A stretch of 27,246 nucleotides of DNA, taken from the NCBI GenBank assembly GCA_014238595.1, contig JABAAV010000010.1:1-27246 (forward strand), in the 5' to 3' direction. The position numbers were made by a program, and so were the translations under genes. Below, piece by piece: positions 1 through 8,799 of the stretch. Each line of letters begins with the position of its first letter. Position 1 is the first letter of the stretch. Below the pieces are notes generated by a model. It made no database searches. It was given only the letters and a program-made list of their open reading frames with translations, and was not told the origin of the DNA. Origin of the DNA: Myxococcales bacterium. GTDB lineage: Bacteria; Myxococcota_A; Polyangia; Haliangiales; J016.

Positions 1-2
1 CG

Positions 3-695
3 ATTGTCATGATTGTCGTTAGTACTGTAATTATGGGTATTTTGATGGTCGCTGTAATGCCTCAAATCATTTCTATTTTTGATCAACAAAGCAAGGCATT
101 ACCTTGGAATACCGCACTGTTAGTTTGGATGACGGAAACAATTCGTTCATATTGGTTTGTTTTGTTTGGATTGTTTGGAGGGGCTATTGTTATGTTTTTC
201 AAATGGATCAAAGGAACTGGCAAAACTTCTTGGGATCGTTTTTTGTTAAGAATTCCTTTGATAGGGATGCTTCTTCGACAAGTAGCTTTAGCTCGATTTA
301 CAAGAACATTAGCCGCGATGCTATATTCCGGTGTGACGATGTTGCGTTCCATCGATATCGCAAAAAAGACACTAGGAAATAGTGTCTTAGAAAAATCCAT
401 TGAAACAATGCGAGACAAAACAGCGCAAGGTGAATCTATTGCAACCTCGCTGAAAAACACGGGTGAGATTCCTCCGATTGTAACTCATATGATTTCTGTT
501 GGTGAAAAAGCAGGCAAACTGGAAGATATGTTAATACAAGTTGCCAAAACGTATGATAGAAACGTGGAAACCAAACTAGATCGTCTTACAAGTTTGATAG
601 AACCTTTGATGTTAGTATTTATGGGTGGTGGAGTTGCCTTTGCAGTCTTTTCGATTCTTGGTCCTATTATGGACATGAGTGATATTACATTTTAA
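3..695 (+). CDS. gspF: GspF, T2SS inner-membrane platform protein (5' partial)
   Basis: The reading frame is open from the window edge, so the start lies outside; an in-frame ATG at 9 is internal. About 230 residues remain of a protein that is usually about 400. They cover the first membrane segment (first ~25 residues), a second near residues 45-65, the second T2SSF cytoplasmic domain (roughly 85-200, with the family's RFTRTLAAMLYSGV and GEKAGKLE stretches) and the last membrane segment near the C-terminus. GspF is the polytopic platform protein that links the assembly ATPase GspE to the pseudopilus. The first cytoplasmic domain is missing only because of the window edge. gspG follows after 30 bp with its own strong ribosome site. 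Confidence 0.95.
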   Translation: MVMIVVSTVIMGILMVAVMPQIISIFDQQSKALPWNTALLVWMTETIRSYWFVLFGLFGGAIVMFFKWIKGTGKTSWDRFLLRIPLIGMLLRQVALARFTRTLAAMLYSGVTMLRSIDIAKKTLGNSVLEKSIETMRDKTAQGESIATSLKNTGEIPPIVTHMISVGEKAGKLEDMLIQVAKTYDRNVETKLDRLTSLIEPLMLVFMGGGVAFAVFSILGPIMDMSDITF

Positions 696-725
696 TCAGA
701 ACAATTTATTAAAAGGAGATTTGTC

Positions 726-1127
726 ATGAACAAACAAAAACGAACAAAACAATACGAAAATGGATTTACAATTATGGAGCTCATGATTGTTCTAGGAATT
801 ATTGCACTAATCATGGGTGTTATTGTTGTGCCACGCCTTATTGGATCTTCAGAAAATGCTAAGATCCAAATTGCTAAAACTCAAATGAATCAAGTTATGG
901 GTGCTTACGAGCTTTGGAGTTTAAACACACGAAAAACTTGTCCAGAATCTGTGACTAGTATCATGAAAAGTTCTGGTAGTCAGCCAGAAGAAACAGATCC
1001 ATGGGGACAAAATTATCGTATTGTATGTGATCCCAGCATTCTTTCTAATGGCAAACGCTTTGGATTGATGTCTGTAGGACCTGATGGTCAGCCTGACACT
1101 GATGACGATATTAAAACTTGGGAATAA
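726..1127 (+). CDS. gspG: GspG, major pseudopilin of the T2SS
   Basis: 133 residues. A short positively charged leader ends at Gly13 and is followed by Phe14 (+1) and Glu18 (+5) at the head of a hydrophobic helix, which is the type III signal cut and N-methylated by prepilin peptidase GspO. The C-terminus has the Asp-rich GPDGQPDTDDDI segment typical of the GspG calcium-binding loop. A two-cysteine pair (TCPES and IVCDP) may form a disulfide. The start is set by an AAAAGGAGAT ribosome site at 711-720, the strongest in the T2SS cluster, which fits the high copy number needed for the main pseudopilus subunit. No prepilin peptidase gene is in the window. Confidence 0.96.
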   Translation: MNKQKRTKQYENGFTIMELMIVLGIIALIMGVIVVPRLIGSSENAKIQIAKTQMNQVMGAYELWSLNTRKTCPESVTSIMKSSGSQPEETDPWGQNYRIVCDPSILSNGKRFGLMSVGPDGQPDTDDDIKTWE

Positions 1128-1136
1128 TATTGTTGT

Positions 1137-1769
1137 ATGTATTCGTTGCTTCGTAACAAATCAGCAGGCATCTCTATTTTAGAGCTTATGATTGTATTGG
1201 CTTTAATCGGAACGCTTTCAACTGTATTAATAGGAGGTGTTCGACGAAGCACAAACAGTGATATTAGACATGATGCATCACGTATCGCCTCTGCATTACG
1301 AATGTCCTACAATTTATCTTCACAAACAGGAAATCAACATCGTGTTTTGTTTGATTTAGATAATAACACATTTCAAATTCAAGCTTGTCACGGACAAACA
1401 CGCATTCCTTCAGAAGAAATAGAAATAGAAACAGAAACAGATGAACAAACAAAAATCAAAGGATGCACAGAAATCAGTTATAATGATGGAAATATCGATC
1501 CACGTGGCACTGTGCAAAAACTGAAAGAAACAAACTATTTAAAACGCATATATATTGGTTATGATAAAAATGTTCAAGAAAATGGGTTGATTGCTATTCA
1601 TTCATTTCCCTTAGGTAGCACACAGCGTTCTGTAGTAGAAATAAGTACAAAACAAAATGACACTTATGCGTTATTTGTGCACCGACTAACAGGGCGTGTT
1701 GATATTGAAGAATATGATGCGCATCAGATTTCTGCTTATATGAAAAGTGGCTATTTCTCAGGAAGGTGA
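1137..1769 (+). CDS. gspH: GspH, minor pseudopilin
   Basis: 210 residues. The leader ends at Gly11; the mature protein starts with Ile12 and has Glu16 at +5 followed by a hydrophobic helix, which is the prepilin signature. Its place between gspG and gspI, and a globular domain with weak family conservation, fit GspH, which sits below the pseudopilus tip complex. Residues about 94-105 are a Glu/Ile/Thr-rich string coded by four near-identical hexamers (1416-1439). The only two cysteines visible (ACHG and KGC) flank this string. The gene starts 9 bp after gspG and ends 3 bp before gspI. Confidence 0.9.
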   Translation: MYSLLRNKSAGISILELMIVLALIGTLSTVLIGGVRRSTNSDIRHDASRIASALRMSYNLSSQTGNQHRVLFDLDNNTFQIQACHGQTRIPSEEIEIETETDEQTKIKGCTEISYNDGNIDPRGTVQKLKETNYLKRIYIGYDKNVQENGLIAIHSFPLGSTQRSVVEISTKQNDTYALFVHRLTGRVDIEEYDAHQISAYMKSGYFSGR

Positions 1770-1772
1770 TCG

Positions 1773-2303
1773 ATGTTTATGAGAAAACATTTTGATCAAA
1801 AAGGATTCACTATTCTTGAGGTAATGATTGCTTTAGGGATTCTTTCAACAGGTGTTGTTTTTCTTATCAATACATCGGGAAACAATATAAGATTAGCACA
1901 TCGTGCTCAAGAATTAGATCTTGCTACAAATCTTGCTAGAATTCAAATGGGACACATAGAAGAATCATTCCTCACAGAAGGATTTGATGTTTTTGAAACA
2001 GAAGACTCGGGTGATTTTTCTTCTTACGGATACGAAAAATTTCAATGGCATGTTTCATTTGAAAAAATAGAAATTCCCCAGTTTGAGGATGCCGATGACT
2101 TCGGTGATACAAAAAACCTTAACAGTGATTTCTCTTTTATTATTAGCGAAGCATTGGGAAAAGCAATTCGCAAAGTAATACTCACATTGTCATGGCATGT
2201 GGGGGAACAAAAAGAAGAAATGAAAATCGTTAGCTATTTTACGAATACAGCATCAGAAAATATTGCCGCATTGAACATATTGTTTTTTCTTGACCCCTCT
2301 TAA
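1773..2303 (+). CDS. gspI: GspI, minor pseudopilin
   Basis: 176 residues. The prepilin leader ends at Gly11, followed by FTILE with Glu16 at +5 and an ALGILSTGVVFLI helix, close to the GspI/PilV-type consensus. GspI nucleates the I-J-K tip complex of the pseudopilus in the inner membrane and periplasm. It lies between gspH (3-bp gap) and gspJ. A GGAAGG stretch just before the gspH stop codon provides the ribosome site. It is somewhat longer than the enterobacterial protein (about 120-130), as is common in deltaproteobacterial versions (from memory). Confidence 0.92.
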   Translation: MFMRKHFDQKGFTILEVMIALGILSTGVVFLINTSGNNIRLAHRAQELDLATNLARIQMGHIEESFLTEGFDVFETEDSGDFSSYGYEKFQWHVSFEKIEIPQFEDADDFGDTKNLNSDFSFIISEALGKAIRKVILTLSWHVGEQKEEMKIVSYFTNTASENIAALNILFFLDPS

Positions 2304-2332
2304 TAATTTTTTTGTATATATTGAAACTAATA

Positions 2333-3031
2333 ATGAAACAAAAACGAACAAAAACGATGCTTCACAATCAATCAGGATTTACGTTGATTGAGATGGTTAT
2401 GGCTACTGCCATGGTCGGTTTTATGAGTTTGATGGGGTGGTCTGTGATTTCACAAATTAGTGGGAACAAACGAGTTGCTGAAGACATCACAAATCGAAAC
2501 CATGAACTCCGTGTGGCAATGGGATATATGGTTCGTGATATTTCATTGGCGTATTTATCATCAAATCAAAACGCAAGTGTTGATCGTTCTCGAACATTTT
2601 TTATCGGAAAAGATGGTTTCAAAACAGAGCTTAATTTTTCAACATTGGCACATCGTCCTTTGCAGGCTAATGTCAATGAATCAGAACAATCAATTGTTTC
2701 TTACTATATTGCACCATCGTTAAATAACGATGGAAAGGATAGTTTGTTTCGCAAAGAAACAATACGTCTTACTAATGAGAATTGGGAAGATGAACCCGCA
2801 TTTGTTGACATGATTGTTGCTAATATCGAATCAATTAAATTTGAATATTGGGATTGGAAAAACAATGTATGGAAATCAACATGGGATACAACTAAATCTG
2901 AAAATGAAAAAGATCGATTGCCTTCACGTGTACGTATTAAAATCATTCCCAAGGAATGGTTGCAAAAAGATGCTGTTTATATGAGTGAGACACGTGTTTT
3001 CATGGAAGAAACACTGGTTTTCTTTAATTGA
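2333..3031 (+). CDS. gspJ: GspJ, minor pseudopilin
   Basis: 232 residues from ATG 2333. An in-frame TTG at 2312 would add seven residues but gives no better leader, so ATG is preferred; a further ATG at 2357 is possible. The leader ends at Gly15, followed by FTLIE with Glu20 at +5. The C-terminal half has the GspJ-like pattern of paired Trp/Tyr (EYWDWKNNVWKS) and then a conserved LPSRVRIKI segment. GspJ joins GspI and GspK at the pseudopilus tip. Its stop codon is one base before the gspK ATG. It has no clear ribosome site, so its translation may depend on that of gspI. Confidence 0.92.
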   Translation: MKQKRTKTMLHNQSGFTLIEMVMATAMVGFMSLMGWSVISQISGNKRVAEDITNRNHELRVAMGYMVRDISLAYLSSNQNASVDRSRTFFIGKDGFKTELNFSTLAHRPLQANVNESEQSIVSYYIAPSLNNDGKDSLFRKETIRLTNENWEDEPAFVDMIVANIESIKFEYWDWKNNVWKSTWDTTKSENEKDRLPSRVRIKIIPKEWLQKDAVYMSETRVFMEETLVFFN

Positions 3032-3032
3032 T

Positions 3033-4352
3033 ATGAAACAAAGAACAAAAAACAATGAACAGGGTATGGCAATTATATCGGTGACGATAATACTTGTTCT
3101 TCTTGCAGTTGTGGTTCAAGATTTTACAGTTCGATCGCGGTTAGATTATCAATCTGCTATTACAACGAGAGATTCAATGCGTGCACATTATTTAGCTCGT
3201 TCTGCTATGAATCTGTCGGAGTTAATACTGGTAATACAGCAAAAATTAGATGCTCCGAGTGTCCGAAAAAGATTTGGAGATATACAAGTTTCTGATTTTT
3301 TGCCTGTGTTTATTGGGCTTTTTGGGGGAACCACAGAAGAAGTGAAAGATTTGACTGCATTGTTTGGTATCAACGATGGAACAATAGAGAACGATGAGGC
3401 AGATATTGATATACCACCAAACAAAAATGATACACGAACGATCAAAGGACTTGGTGTGACAGCAGATGAATTTGATGGTGGTTTTGATCTGACAATGATC
3501 TCTGATGATGGAAAAATTAATCTCAATTGTGCAAATGGCAATACTCAAACACGAAAAATGCTTGGACAGATGTTAGAAGCTTTGTTTGACAACCGTGATT
3601 ATGATGAGTTCTTTGAACAAGAAGATGCAGAAGGATATAGTCGGACACGTAAAGAACAAATTTCTGCACTCATTGATTATGTTGATAGAGATAATGCAGG
3701 CTATAATGCACCAGGAACTTTGGAGAATTATGGTTATGAGACATTAGATTCTTCTTATTTGCCCAAAAACAACTACATAGACACTGTTAATGCCTTGCAA
3801 TTGATTAGAGGCGTTGATGATAAATTCTGGAATTTGTTTGGAGAATCATTAACTGTTTATGGTGAATGCAAATTCAATTTACAAGCTATTAATGATATCA
3901 ATGTTATTGCAACGTTAATTCGATTAACCGCAGAAGATTCGGAAGCTTTTTTATTAGAAGATCATCAACAGATTCAATTATTAGCCAAAACTATTAAGAA
4001 GTTCATTGGATCAGTATATTTTACCGGAAAAATATCACTCAATACATTGATTAGATTTGCACGAAATCCTTCCTTTGAAGAAGATGATGTTCAACACTTT
4101 GCTTTCGGTGGACTGCAAGAAGAAATTCATGACATTGTAACACCACCTGTTGGGATTAAATTAAACAAGAAGAAACTGGAGTCATTAGTTTATGTTGGAG
4201 CAAGAAGAATTTATCGTATAGAAGCTTTTGCTATATCAGGCCATGTTACCAAGCGCATTGTTGCTGTTTGGGACAACAAAGTCCAACGACAAAACGCACG
4301 AGAAAATAAGCAAGGACAAAAAGGTGCGTGGATATATTGGATGGAAGAGTAA
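3033..4352 (+). CDS. gspK: GspK, pseudopilus tip protein
   Basis: 439 residues from ATG 3033, one base after the gspJ stop; an upstream in-frame TTG inside gspJ is rejected because it pushes the signal out of place. The leader ends at Gly11 and the helix runs MAIISVTIILVLLAVVV. There is no Glu at +5 (Ser16 instead), a known feature that separates GspK from the other pseudopilins. An INLNCANG segment and a DYVDRD helix-hairpin-like region match the GspK family, as does the large size. In known systems GspK caps the pseudopilus and its tip domain binds calcium. A few bases separate its stop from gspL. Confidence 0.95.
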   Translation: MKQRTKNNEQGMAIISVTIILVLLAVVVQDFTVRSRLDYQSAITTRDSMRAHYLARSAMNLSELILVIQQKLDAPSVRKRFGDIQVSDFLPVFIGLFGGTTEEVKDLTALFGINDGTIENDEADIDIPPNKNDTRTIKGLGVTADEFDGGFDLTMISDDGKINLNCANGNTQTRKMLGQMLEALFDNRDYDEFFEQEDAEGYSRTRKEQISALIDYVDRDNAGYNAPGTLENYGYETLDSSYLPKNNYIDTVNALQLIRGVDDKFWNLFGESLTVYGECKFNLQAINDINVIATLIRLTAEDSEAFLLEDHQQIQLLAKTIKKFIGSVYFTGKISLNTLIRFARNPSFEEDDVQHFAFGGLQEEIHDIVTPPVGIKLNKKKLESLVYVGARRIYRIEAFAISGHVTKRIVAVWDNKVQRQNARENKQGQKGAWIYWMEE

Positions 4353-4355
4353 ATT

Positions 4356-5921
4356 ATGTCGATAAGAAATATTGGTGTTGATGTTGGAGTTGATAGTATC
4401 AAAATCGTTGTTGCAGAAGTGTCTTTTCAACAAACGAGAATCATTGATTATGTTGAAAAAAATCGTATATCTAATGTTCCTGAAGAAATTGTAAACACAG
4501 TACGGACAATGATTGAAAACTATGATTATAAATCCAACAACACATGTGTTCTTGTTGGATTTGCAACAGATAGAATCTATTCTCGACTGCTTCATTTTCC
4601 TTTTGATTCATTAAAACGTTCAGAACTCGATAAAATTGTTGAAAAAGAACTTGAAACAATACTTCCACTAGAGCAAGAAGAAATAGTTTTCGATTACCAT
4701 GTGCTTCCTAAAACAAAAGAAATCAATGGAATGGATGTTTTTTCTTGCGCAGTGTCTCAAGAGACAATCCAAAAAACAATATCTGATTATCTCAATGGGA
4801 ACGTCGTTGTTCATGGAATTATACCCACAGGAATATCATATGGTTCTTTAATTAATAAACTATGCTCTTTAAAAGAATTAAAGACAACAGATGAACCTGT
4901 TGCCATTATTGACATTGGTGCTTCTAAAACATCGCTTAGTATTTTTCAAAAAAACAAGGCATTGTTTTCTCGAACTATTTCTTATGGTGGAATCAATGTT
5001 ACTAAGGCAATGAGTTCTGCATTAAATATTGATTTTGAACAAGCAGAATCTATGAAAAAAACAACACACAATACAGATGTCAAAGACAAAACGCTTGAAA
5101 TTATCAACAAAGAATTAACAACTCTGATTTGTGAAATACAAAAAACATTCCGTGTTTTATCTGTTGAATATGATTGTCATTTGACAAAGATTTTCTTAAC
5201 AGGAGGTTCTTGTCGTATAAACGGAATAGATACTCTGTTTTCTCAGAGCATTGGAATTCCTACGGAAATGATTTCAAGTCAAGGTTTGTTGAACATGGAT
5301 AATCATAGTACTGATAAAACCATGGACCTTGATGTTTTTTATCCGGCTGCTTCTATTGCTTGTAATGGATCAGATGGATATTTAGGTTTTGATTTGGCTA
5401 AAAAAATGCAAACAAAAGAGTCAAACTTTTCTTTTTTAAAAGAAAAATTTGTTCCACTAACAATTAGTTTGGTTTTGATTTGTTTGTTTTGGATAGGAAG
5501 TGCGTATGCATCTTTTTATAATGCAAATCGTTCTAACTTGATTCTTCGTGAACAATTAGCCATAAGTTCAACAGAAATGTTTGGCGAATCTTTAAGTTCT
5601 GAGCAAGTTTTGTTGAGAATAAAAACCAAAAACAATGATGAATCTCCAATTCCTGAAGTGACTGCTTATGACATGCTTTTGCAGATCAATGAAGCTTTTC
5701 CAAGTGACAAAAACTCTATTGAGGTGAATGACCTTTCTATTGATATTGCTCATAACAGTGTGTCTCTTCGTGCATATGCAAAAGATATACGCGATGTAAC
5801 AGAAACGGAAAAGAAACTTGAAAACATGCAATGTTTTGAAAACATTAGTCGTGGTGAGGTTTCGGCAGGACCTGATGATATGAAAGATTTTTCTTGGTCG
5901 ATTAAAACAACGTGTGAATGA
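4356..5921 (+). CDS. gspL: GspL with PilM-like actin-fold domain
   Basis: 521 residues. The N-terminal cytoplasmic part (about 1-330) is a PilM/FtsA-like ASKHA domain: NIGVDVGVDSIKI near residue 5, an IIDIGASKTSLSIF second phosphate-type loop near residue 185 and an IFLTGGSCRINGI adenosine-type loop near 285. One membrane helix follows (about 369-389), then a periplasmic domain of about 130 residues with a ferredoxin-like GspL pattern. In known systems GspL anchors the ATPase GspE to the inner membrane and pairs with GspM. It is longer than the E. coli protein (about 400), which fits the PilM-like deltaproteobacterial form. Its TGA overlaps the gspM ATG (ATGA). Confidence 0.9.
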   Translation: MSIRNIGVDVGVDSIKIVVAEVSFQQTRIIDYVEKNRISNVPEEIVNTVRTMIENYDYKSNNTCVLVGFATDRIYSRLLHFPFDSLKRSELDKIVEKELETILPLEQEEIVFDYHVLPKTKEINGMDVFSCAVSQETIQKTISDYLNGNVVVHGIIPTGISYGSLINKLCSLKELKTTDEPVAIIDIGASKTSLSIFQKNKALFSRTISYGGINVTKAMSSALNIDFEQAESMKKTTHNTDVKDKTLEIINKELTTLICEIQKTFRVLSVEYDCHLTKIFLTGGSCRINGIDTLFSQSIGIPTEMISSQGLLNMDNHSTDKTMDLDVFYPAASIACNGSDGYLGFDLAKKMQTKESNFSFLKEKFVPLTISLVLICLFWIGSAYASFYNANRSNLILREQLAISSTEMFGESLSSEQVLLRIKTKNNDESPIPEVTAYDMLLQINEAFPSDKNSIEVNDLSIDIAHNSVSLRAYAKDIRDVTETEKKLENMQCFENISRGEVSAGPDDMKDFSWSIKTTCE

Positions 5922-6469
5922 TTATGAAAACATTGATAAATAAAATAGAACAACAATGGGAACAACGTTTGCCGCGTGAACAGGTACTGATCTCGATTGC
6001 TGGTCTTGGCGTTGTCGTTTTAATTGTTATGTCATTTGTTTTAATGATTAAAAATGAATTAGACAATCGTCACTCTGCTAATCAAGATATGCGGGATACA
6101 TTATCAGCACTTTATACATATCAAATGAATCGTGATGACTTAGAACCGATAAAAAATGTAAAAATAACTGCAGAGTCTCCAGATCTAAGCATTTATGTTG
6201 ATGATATTGCTAGATTAGTTCGTGTTAAAGTTCCTACCATTAAACCAGGCATCTCTGTTGATATGGGTAATTATCGTTCTATTTCAGCAGATTTTGAATT
6301 GCGAGATGTGTCGTTTGCTCAAGTTGTCGAATTATTGGAACGTATTGAAACACAGGATCCAAGAGTGATCGTGAATCGATTTAATTGCTCTGTCAACACA
6401 CGTGAGCGCGGACAATTAAGAAAAGTATCTATTGGAATTACTACATATGAAACAATAGAGGGGAAATAA
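5918..6469 (+). CDS. gspM: GspM, T2SS inner-membrane assembly protein
   Basis: 183 residues. The ATG overlaps the gspL stop (ATGA), so translation is probably coupled. A short cytoplasmic N-terminus is followed by one membrane helix (about residues 24-45) and a periplasmic domain of about 135 residues with a ferredoxin-like pattern. Topology, size and the position right after gspL all fit GspM, the GspL partner that stabilises the inner-membrane platform. Sequence conservation in this family is low, so the call rests on context and topology more than on motifs. gspN starts one base after its stop. Confidence 0.85.
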   Translation: MIMKTLINKIEQQWEQRLPREQVLISIAGLGVVVLIVMSFVLMIKNELDNRHSANQDMRDTLSALYTYQMNRDDLEPIKNVKITAESPDLSIYVDDIARLVRVKVPTIKPGISVDMGNYRSISADFELRDVSFAQVVELLERIETQDPRVIVNRFNCSVNTRERGQLRKVSIGITTYETIEGK

Positions 6470-6470
6470 T

Positions 6471-7418
6471 ATGTTGGATTATCCATTGCGACGATCTATT
6501 TTGATTGTTTGTGCTTTTGCTTGTTTAGCATTTTTAACATTTGTTTTTTCTGCTTGGAATTTGATTCCTATTGAACGTATACGAGCAAATTTTGAAACAA
6601 AAATCTTGTCTCAAGGATATATGGTTTCGACTCGTTCTTTAGATTTGGGATGGTTTCCTGGAAATATTAATGTTGAAGGATTAATTTTAAAATCAACAGG
6701 AAACGAACAAGCTTTGCCTTTGGCGATTATTGTTGATGAAGTCAATTTATCTTTAGATTTGATTCCATTGTTGTTTTTTCAAACAATGTCTGGGAATGTT
6801 TTTGCTGAAATAGGGGACGGTGTTTTTGAAGCAGATTTTTCATTAGATGAGAATGTTTCAATCGAAGGAGAATTTGTCCGAATGCCATTTTCTCGAATGA
6901 AACTTAACCAATTTATGCTTGGATTGCCTTTGTTAGGGAATCTTGATGGTACTGTTGCCCTAGAAATACCTAAAAAACGTTTGTCGAAAATGTCCGGCAT
7001 TGTTGAGCTGCAATGTCTATCTTGTGCTTTGGGGGCGGGTGAAATAACGTTTCCCAAAACCTCCAGTAATCCTATGAATGCTTTAGGTAGTTTTTCTTTA
7101 AACCAGAATTTAATTTTCGGGGATCTTCGGTTGAATGCAACTGTCAAAGAAGGTGTTGTACTCTTTACTGATATATCATCAAAATCCGAAGATGTTGAAA
7201 TGATTGTTAAAGGAAAAGGACGATTCAAAAAACGCATAAAATCAAGCACACTCGATGTTTGTATTCAATATAAGGTTAAACAAATGTTTTATGAGAAAAA
7301 TCCTAAGTTTGAATTAATCCTAAAAAGATTCATTAAGGATGAATCAACATTTAATAACATTCATCTTGCAGGGAGATTGTCACATATCACTCCTCGTTCT
7401 GTTGAACGATGCAAATGA
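6471..7418 (+). CDS. gspN: GspN, T2SS accessory protein
   Basis: 315 residues. It has a signal-anchor helix near residues 9-28 and a periplasmic beta-rich domain with an AsmA-like look (SLDLGWFPGNINVEGLIL, then repeated short amphipathic strands). This is the deltaproteobacterial style of GspN. In T2SS clusters GspN follows GspM, and its role is poorly defined. A GAGGGG ribosome site lies about 7 bp before the ATG. The region around CLSCAL contains a CxxC pair. The gene ends 62 bp before the most likely regulator start, and the cluster continues with no terminator I can see. Confidence 0.82.
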   Translation: MLDYPLRRSILIVCAFACLAFLTFVFSAWNLIPIERIRANFETKILSQGYMVSTRSLDLGWFPGNINVEGLILKSTGNEQALPLAIIVDEVNLSLDLIPLLFFQTMSGNVFAEIGDGVFEADFSLDENVSIEGEFVRMPFSRMKLNQFMLGLPLLGNLDGTVALEIPKKRLSKMSGIVELQCLSCALGAGEITFPKTSSNPMNALGSFSLNQNLIFGDLRLNATVKEGVVLFTDISSKSEDVEMIVKGKGRFKKRIKSSTLDVCIQYKVKQMFYEKNPKFELILKRFIKDESTFNNIHLAGRLSHITPRSVERCK

Positions 7419-7464
7419 GCGCAAAAAACAAGCTATAATTTTATTAAGGCAACATTTAAAAGAC

Positions 7465-7469
7465 AAGGA
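7465..7469 (+). promoter_or_regulatory. Ribosome binding site supporting the TTG start of the FHA regulator
   Basis: AAGGA ends 11 bases before TTG 7481. The next in-frame candidate, ATG 7499, has no comparable purine-rich stretch at the right distance, so this site favours the rarer start codon. Confidence 0.45.
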
Positions 7470-7480
7470 CGATATCCGTA

Positions 7481-8794
7481 TTGACAGGACAATGGCGGAT
7501 GCATATCTTATCTACAGAACAAACATCATCAATCTCGAAATCTTACGAATTGAAGAAAGATTTCTTTCGATTATCTTCTATATGTAAAAAATATTCTGTT
7601 GTTCTCCCCAAATCGAATCAAAGTTTGACAATAGGGAGTTGCAAAAAATCGGATGTCGTTATCAATGATCCTTATGTTTCGAATGAACATTGTGTTATCG
7701 AAAATATTGGTGATCATCAGATTTGGATTCGAGATTTAAAAAGCAAGAATGGGACATTTCTGAATGATTTAAAAATCAACAGGTCTCAAATAGGTCTTGG
7801 TGATTTTTTGCAAATCGGTAAAACGACATTTTTATCGATAGATTATTATAAAGAAATTGAAGGATTTCCTAATATTGTAGGACAATCTCAATCATTCTTA
7901 GAGGCAGTGCGTGTAGCACAAAAAATAAGCAAAAGCCGTTGGAGTGTTCTGATTTTGGGAGAAACGGGAACGGGCAAAGAAGTTATTGCTCGTATGATTC
8001 ATGACATGTCTTCATTGGAAGGAGCCTTTGTCCCGATTAATTGTGGTTCAATTCCTTCTGAACTTATCAATTCTGAATTGTTTGGTCATAAACGTGGTGC
8101 ATTTACCGGTGCGGTATCAGACAGAGATGGTGTGTTTGTTCGGGCAAATCATGGAACTTTGTTTTTAGATGAAATAGGTGAATTACCTTTAGAATTACAA
8201 CCACATTTGTTACGTGCTCTTGAGACATTTGAAATACAGCCTGTGGGTGACACACAAACTCACAAAGTCAATGTTCGTATTATTGCCGCAACGAATAATT
8301 CGAATCATAGTCAGAAGCATCAATCAGGGCTGCGATTAGATTTATATCATCGATTAGCAACCATTGTGATTAATTTGCCACCACTGCGGAATCGCAAAGA
8401 AGATATTCCTCTTTTAATCGATCGATTTGTTAATGAACTGTCTGATTCAAACAATGTTAAAACAATACCTGCACACATTATGCGAAAACTCAAAGAACAT
8501 CCATGGTATGGGAATGTGCGGGAACTTCGTCAAGCGGTTTGTCGTGCCATTGCTTTAGAAGGCGACACATTGTTTTTTCATCATCTTTTTTCTAACAACC
8601 ATGATGCTATCAATGGATCATTGGAAAACACATCTGTCACGTTATCACGATGTGATCGTGCTGTTCGTGATGTTATTGAAGATGCATTAACAGAACATGG
8701 GTCTTATCGTAGAGCAGCCGAATCTCTTGGAATGGCTAAATCTACTTTGGCGGATCGTGTGAAACGTTATGGTATTGTTCGATCAAAAAAATAA
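7481..8794 (+). CDS. FHA-domain sigma-54-dependent transcription activator
   Basis: 437 residues from TTG 7481, which has AAGGA at 7465-7469; ATG 7499 would be six residues shorter. An FHA domain covers about residues 38-120 (NDPYVSNEHCVI and DLKSKNGTFLND phosphothreonine-binding loops). The AAA+ domain follows: Walker A GETGTGKE at 160-167, the sigma-54-contacting GAFTGA loop intact at 206-211, and Walker B GTLFLDE at 225-231. A Fis-type helix-turn-helix (SYRRAAESLGMAKSTLADR) ends the protein. FHA replaces the usual receiver domain, so activity is presumably set by Ser/Thr phosphorylation of a partner, an arrangement common in myxobacteria. Its place after gspN suggests control of the T2SS or its substrates, but I see no -24/-12 promoter to prove it. 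Confidence 0.93.
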   Translation: MTGQWRMHILSTEQTSSISKSYELKKDFFRLSSICKKYSVVLPKSNQSLTIGSCKKSDVVINDPYVSNEHCVIENIGDHQIWIRDLKSKNGTFLNDLKINRSQIGLGDFLQIGKTTFLSIDYYKEIEGFPNIVGQSQSFLEAVRVAQKISKSRWSVLILGETGTGKEVIARMIHDMSSLEGAFVPINCGSIPSELINSELFGHKRGAFTGAVSDRDGVFVRANHGTLFLDEIGELPLELQPHLLRALETFEIQPVGDTQTHKVNVRIIAATNNSNHSQKHQSGLRLDLYHRLATIVINLPPLRNRKEDIPLLIDRFVNELSDSNNVKTIPAHIMRKLKEHPWYGNVRELRQAVCRAIALEGDTLFFHHLFSNNHDAINGSLENTSVTLSRCDRAVRDVIEDALTEHGSYRRAAESLGMAKSTLADRVKRYGIVRSKK

Positions 8795-8799
8795 TTCAG

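Noticed and set aside
2645..2665. TGGCAC...TTGCA pattern like a sigma-54 -24/-12 promoter
   Set aside because: The distance between the GG and GC elements is about 13 bases instead of 10, and it lies inside gspJ.
3188..3541. 117-codon open frame on the - strand inside gspK
   Set aside because: It is antisense to a well supported gene, has low-complexity translation and no ribosome site.
6779..7249. 156-codon open frame on the - strand inside gspN
   Set aside because: It lies antisense to a gene with strong context and gives a Pro/Ser-rich translation without family features.
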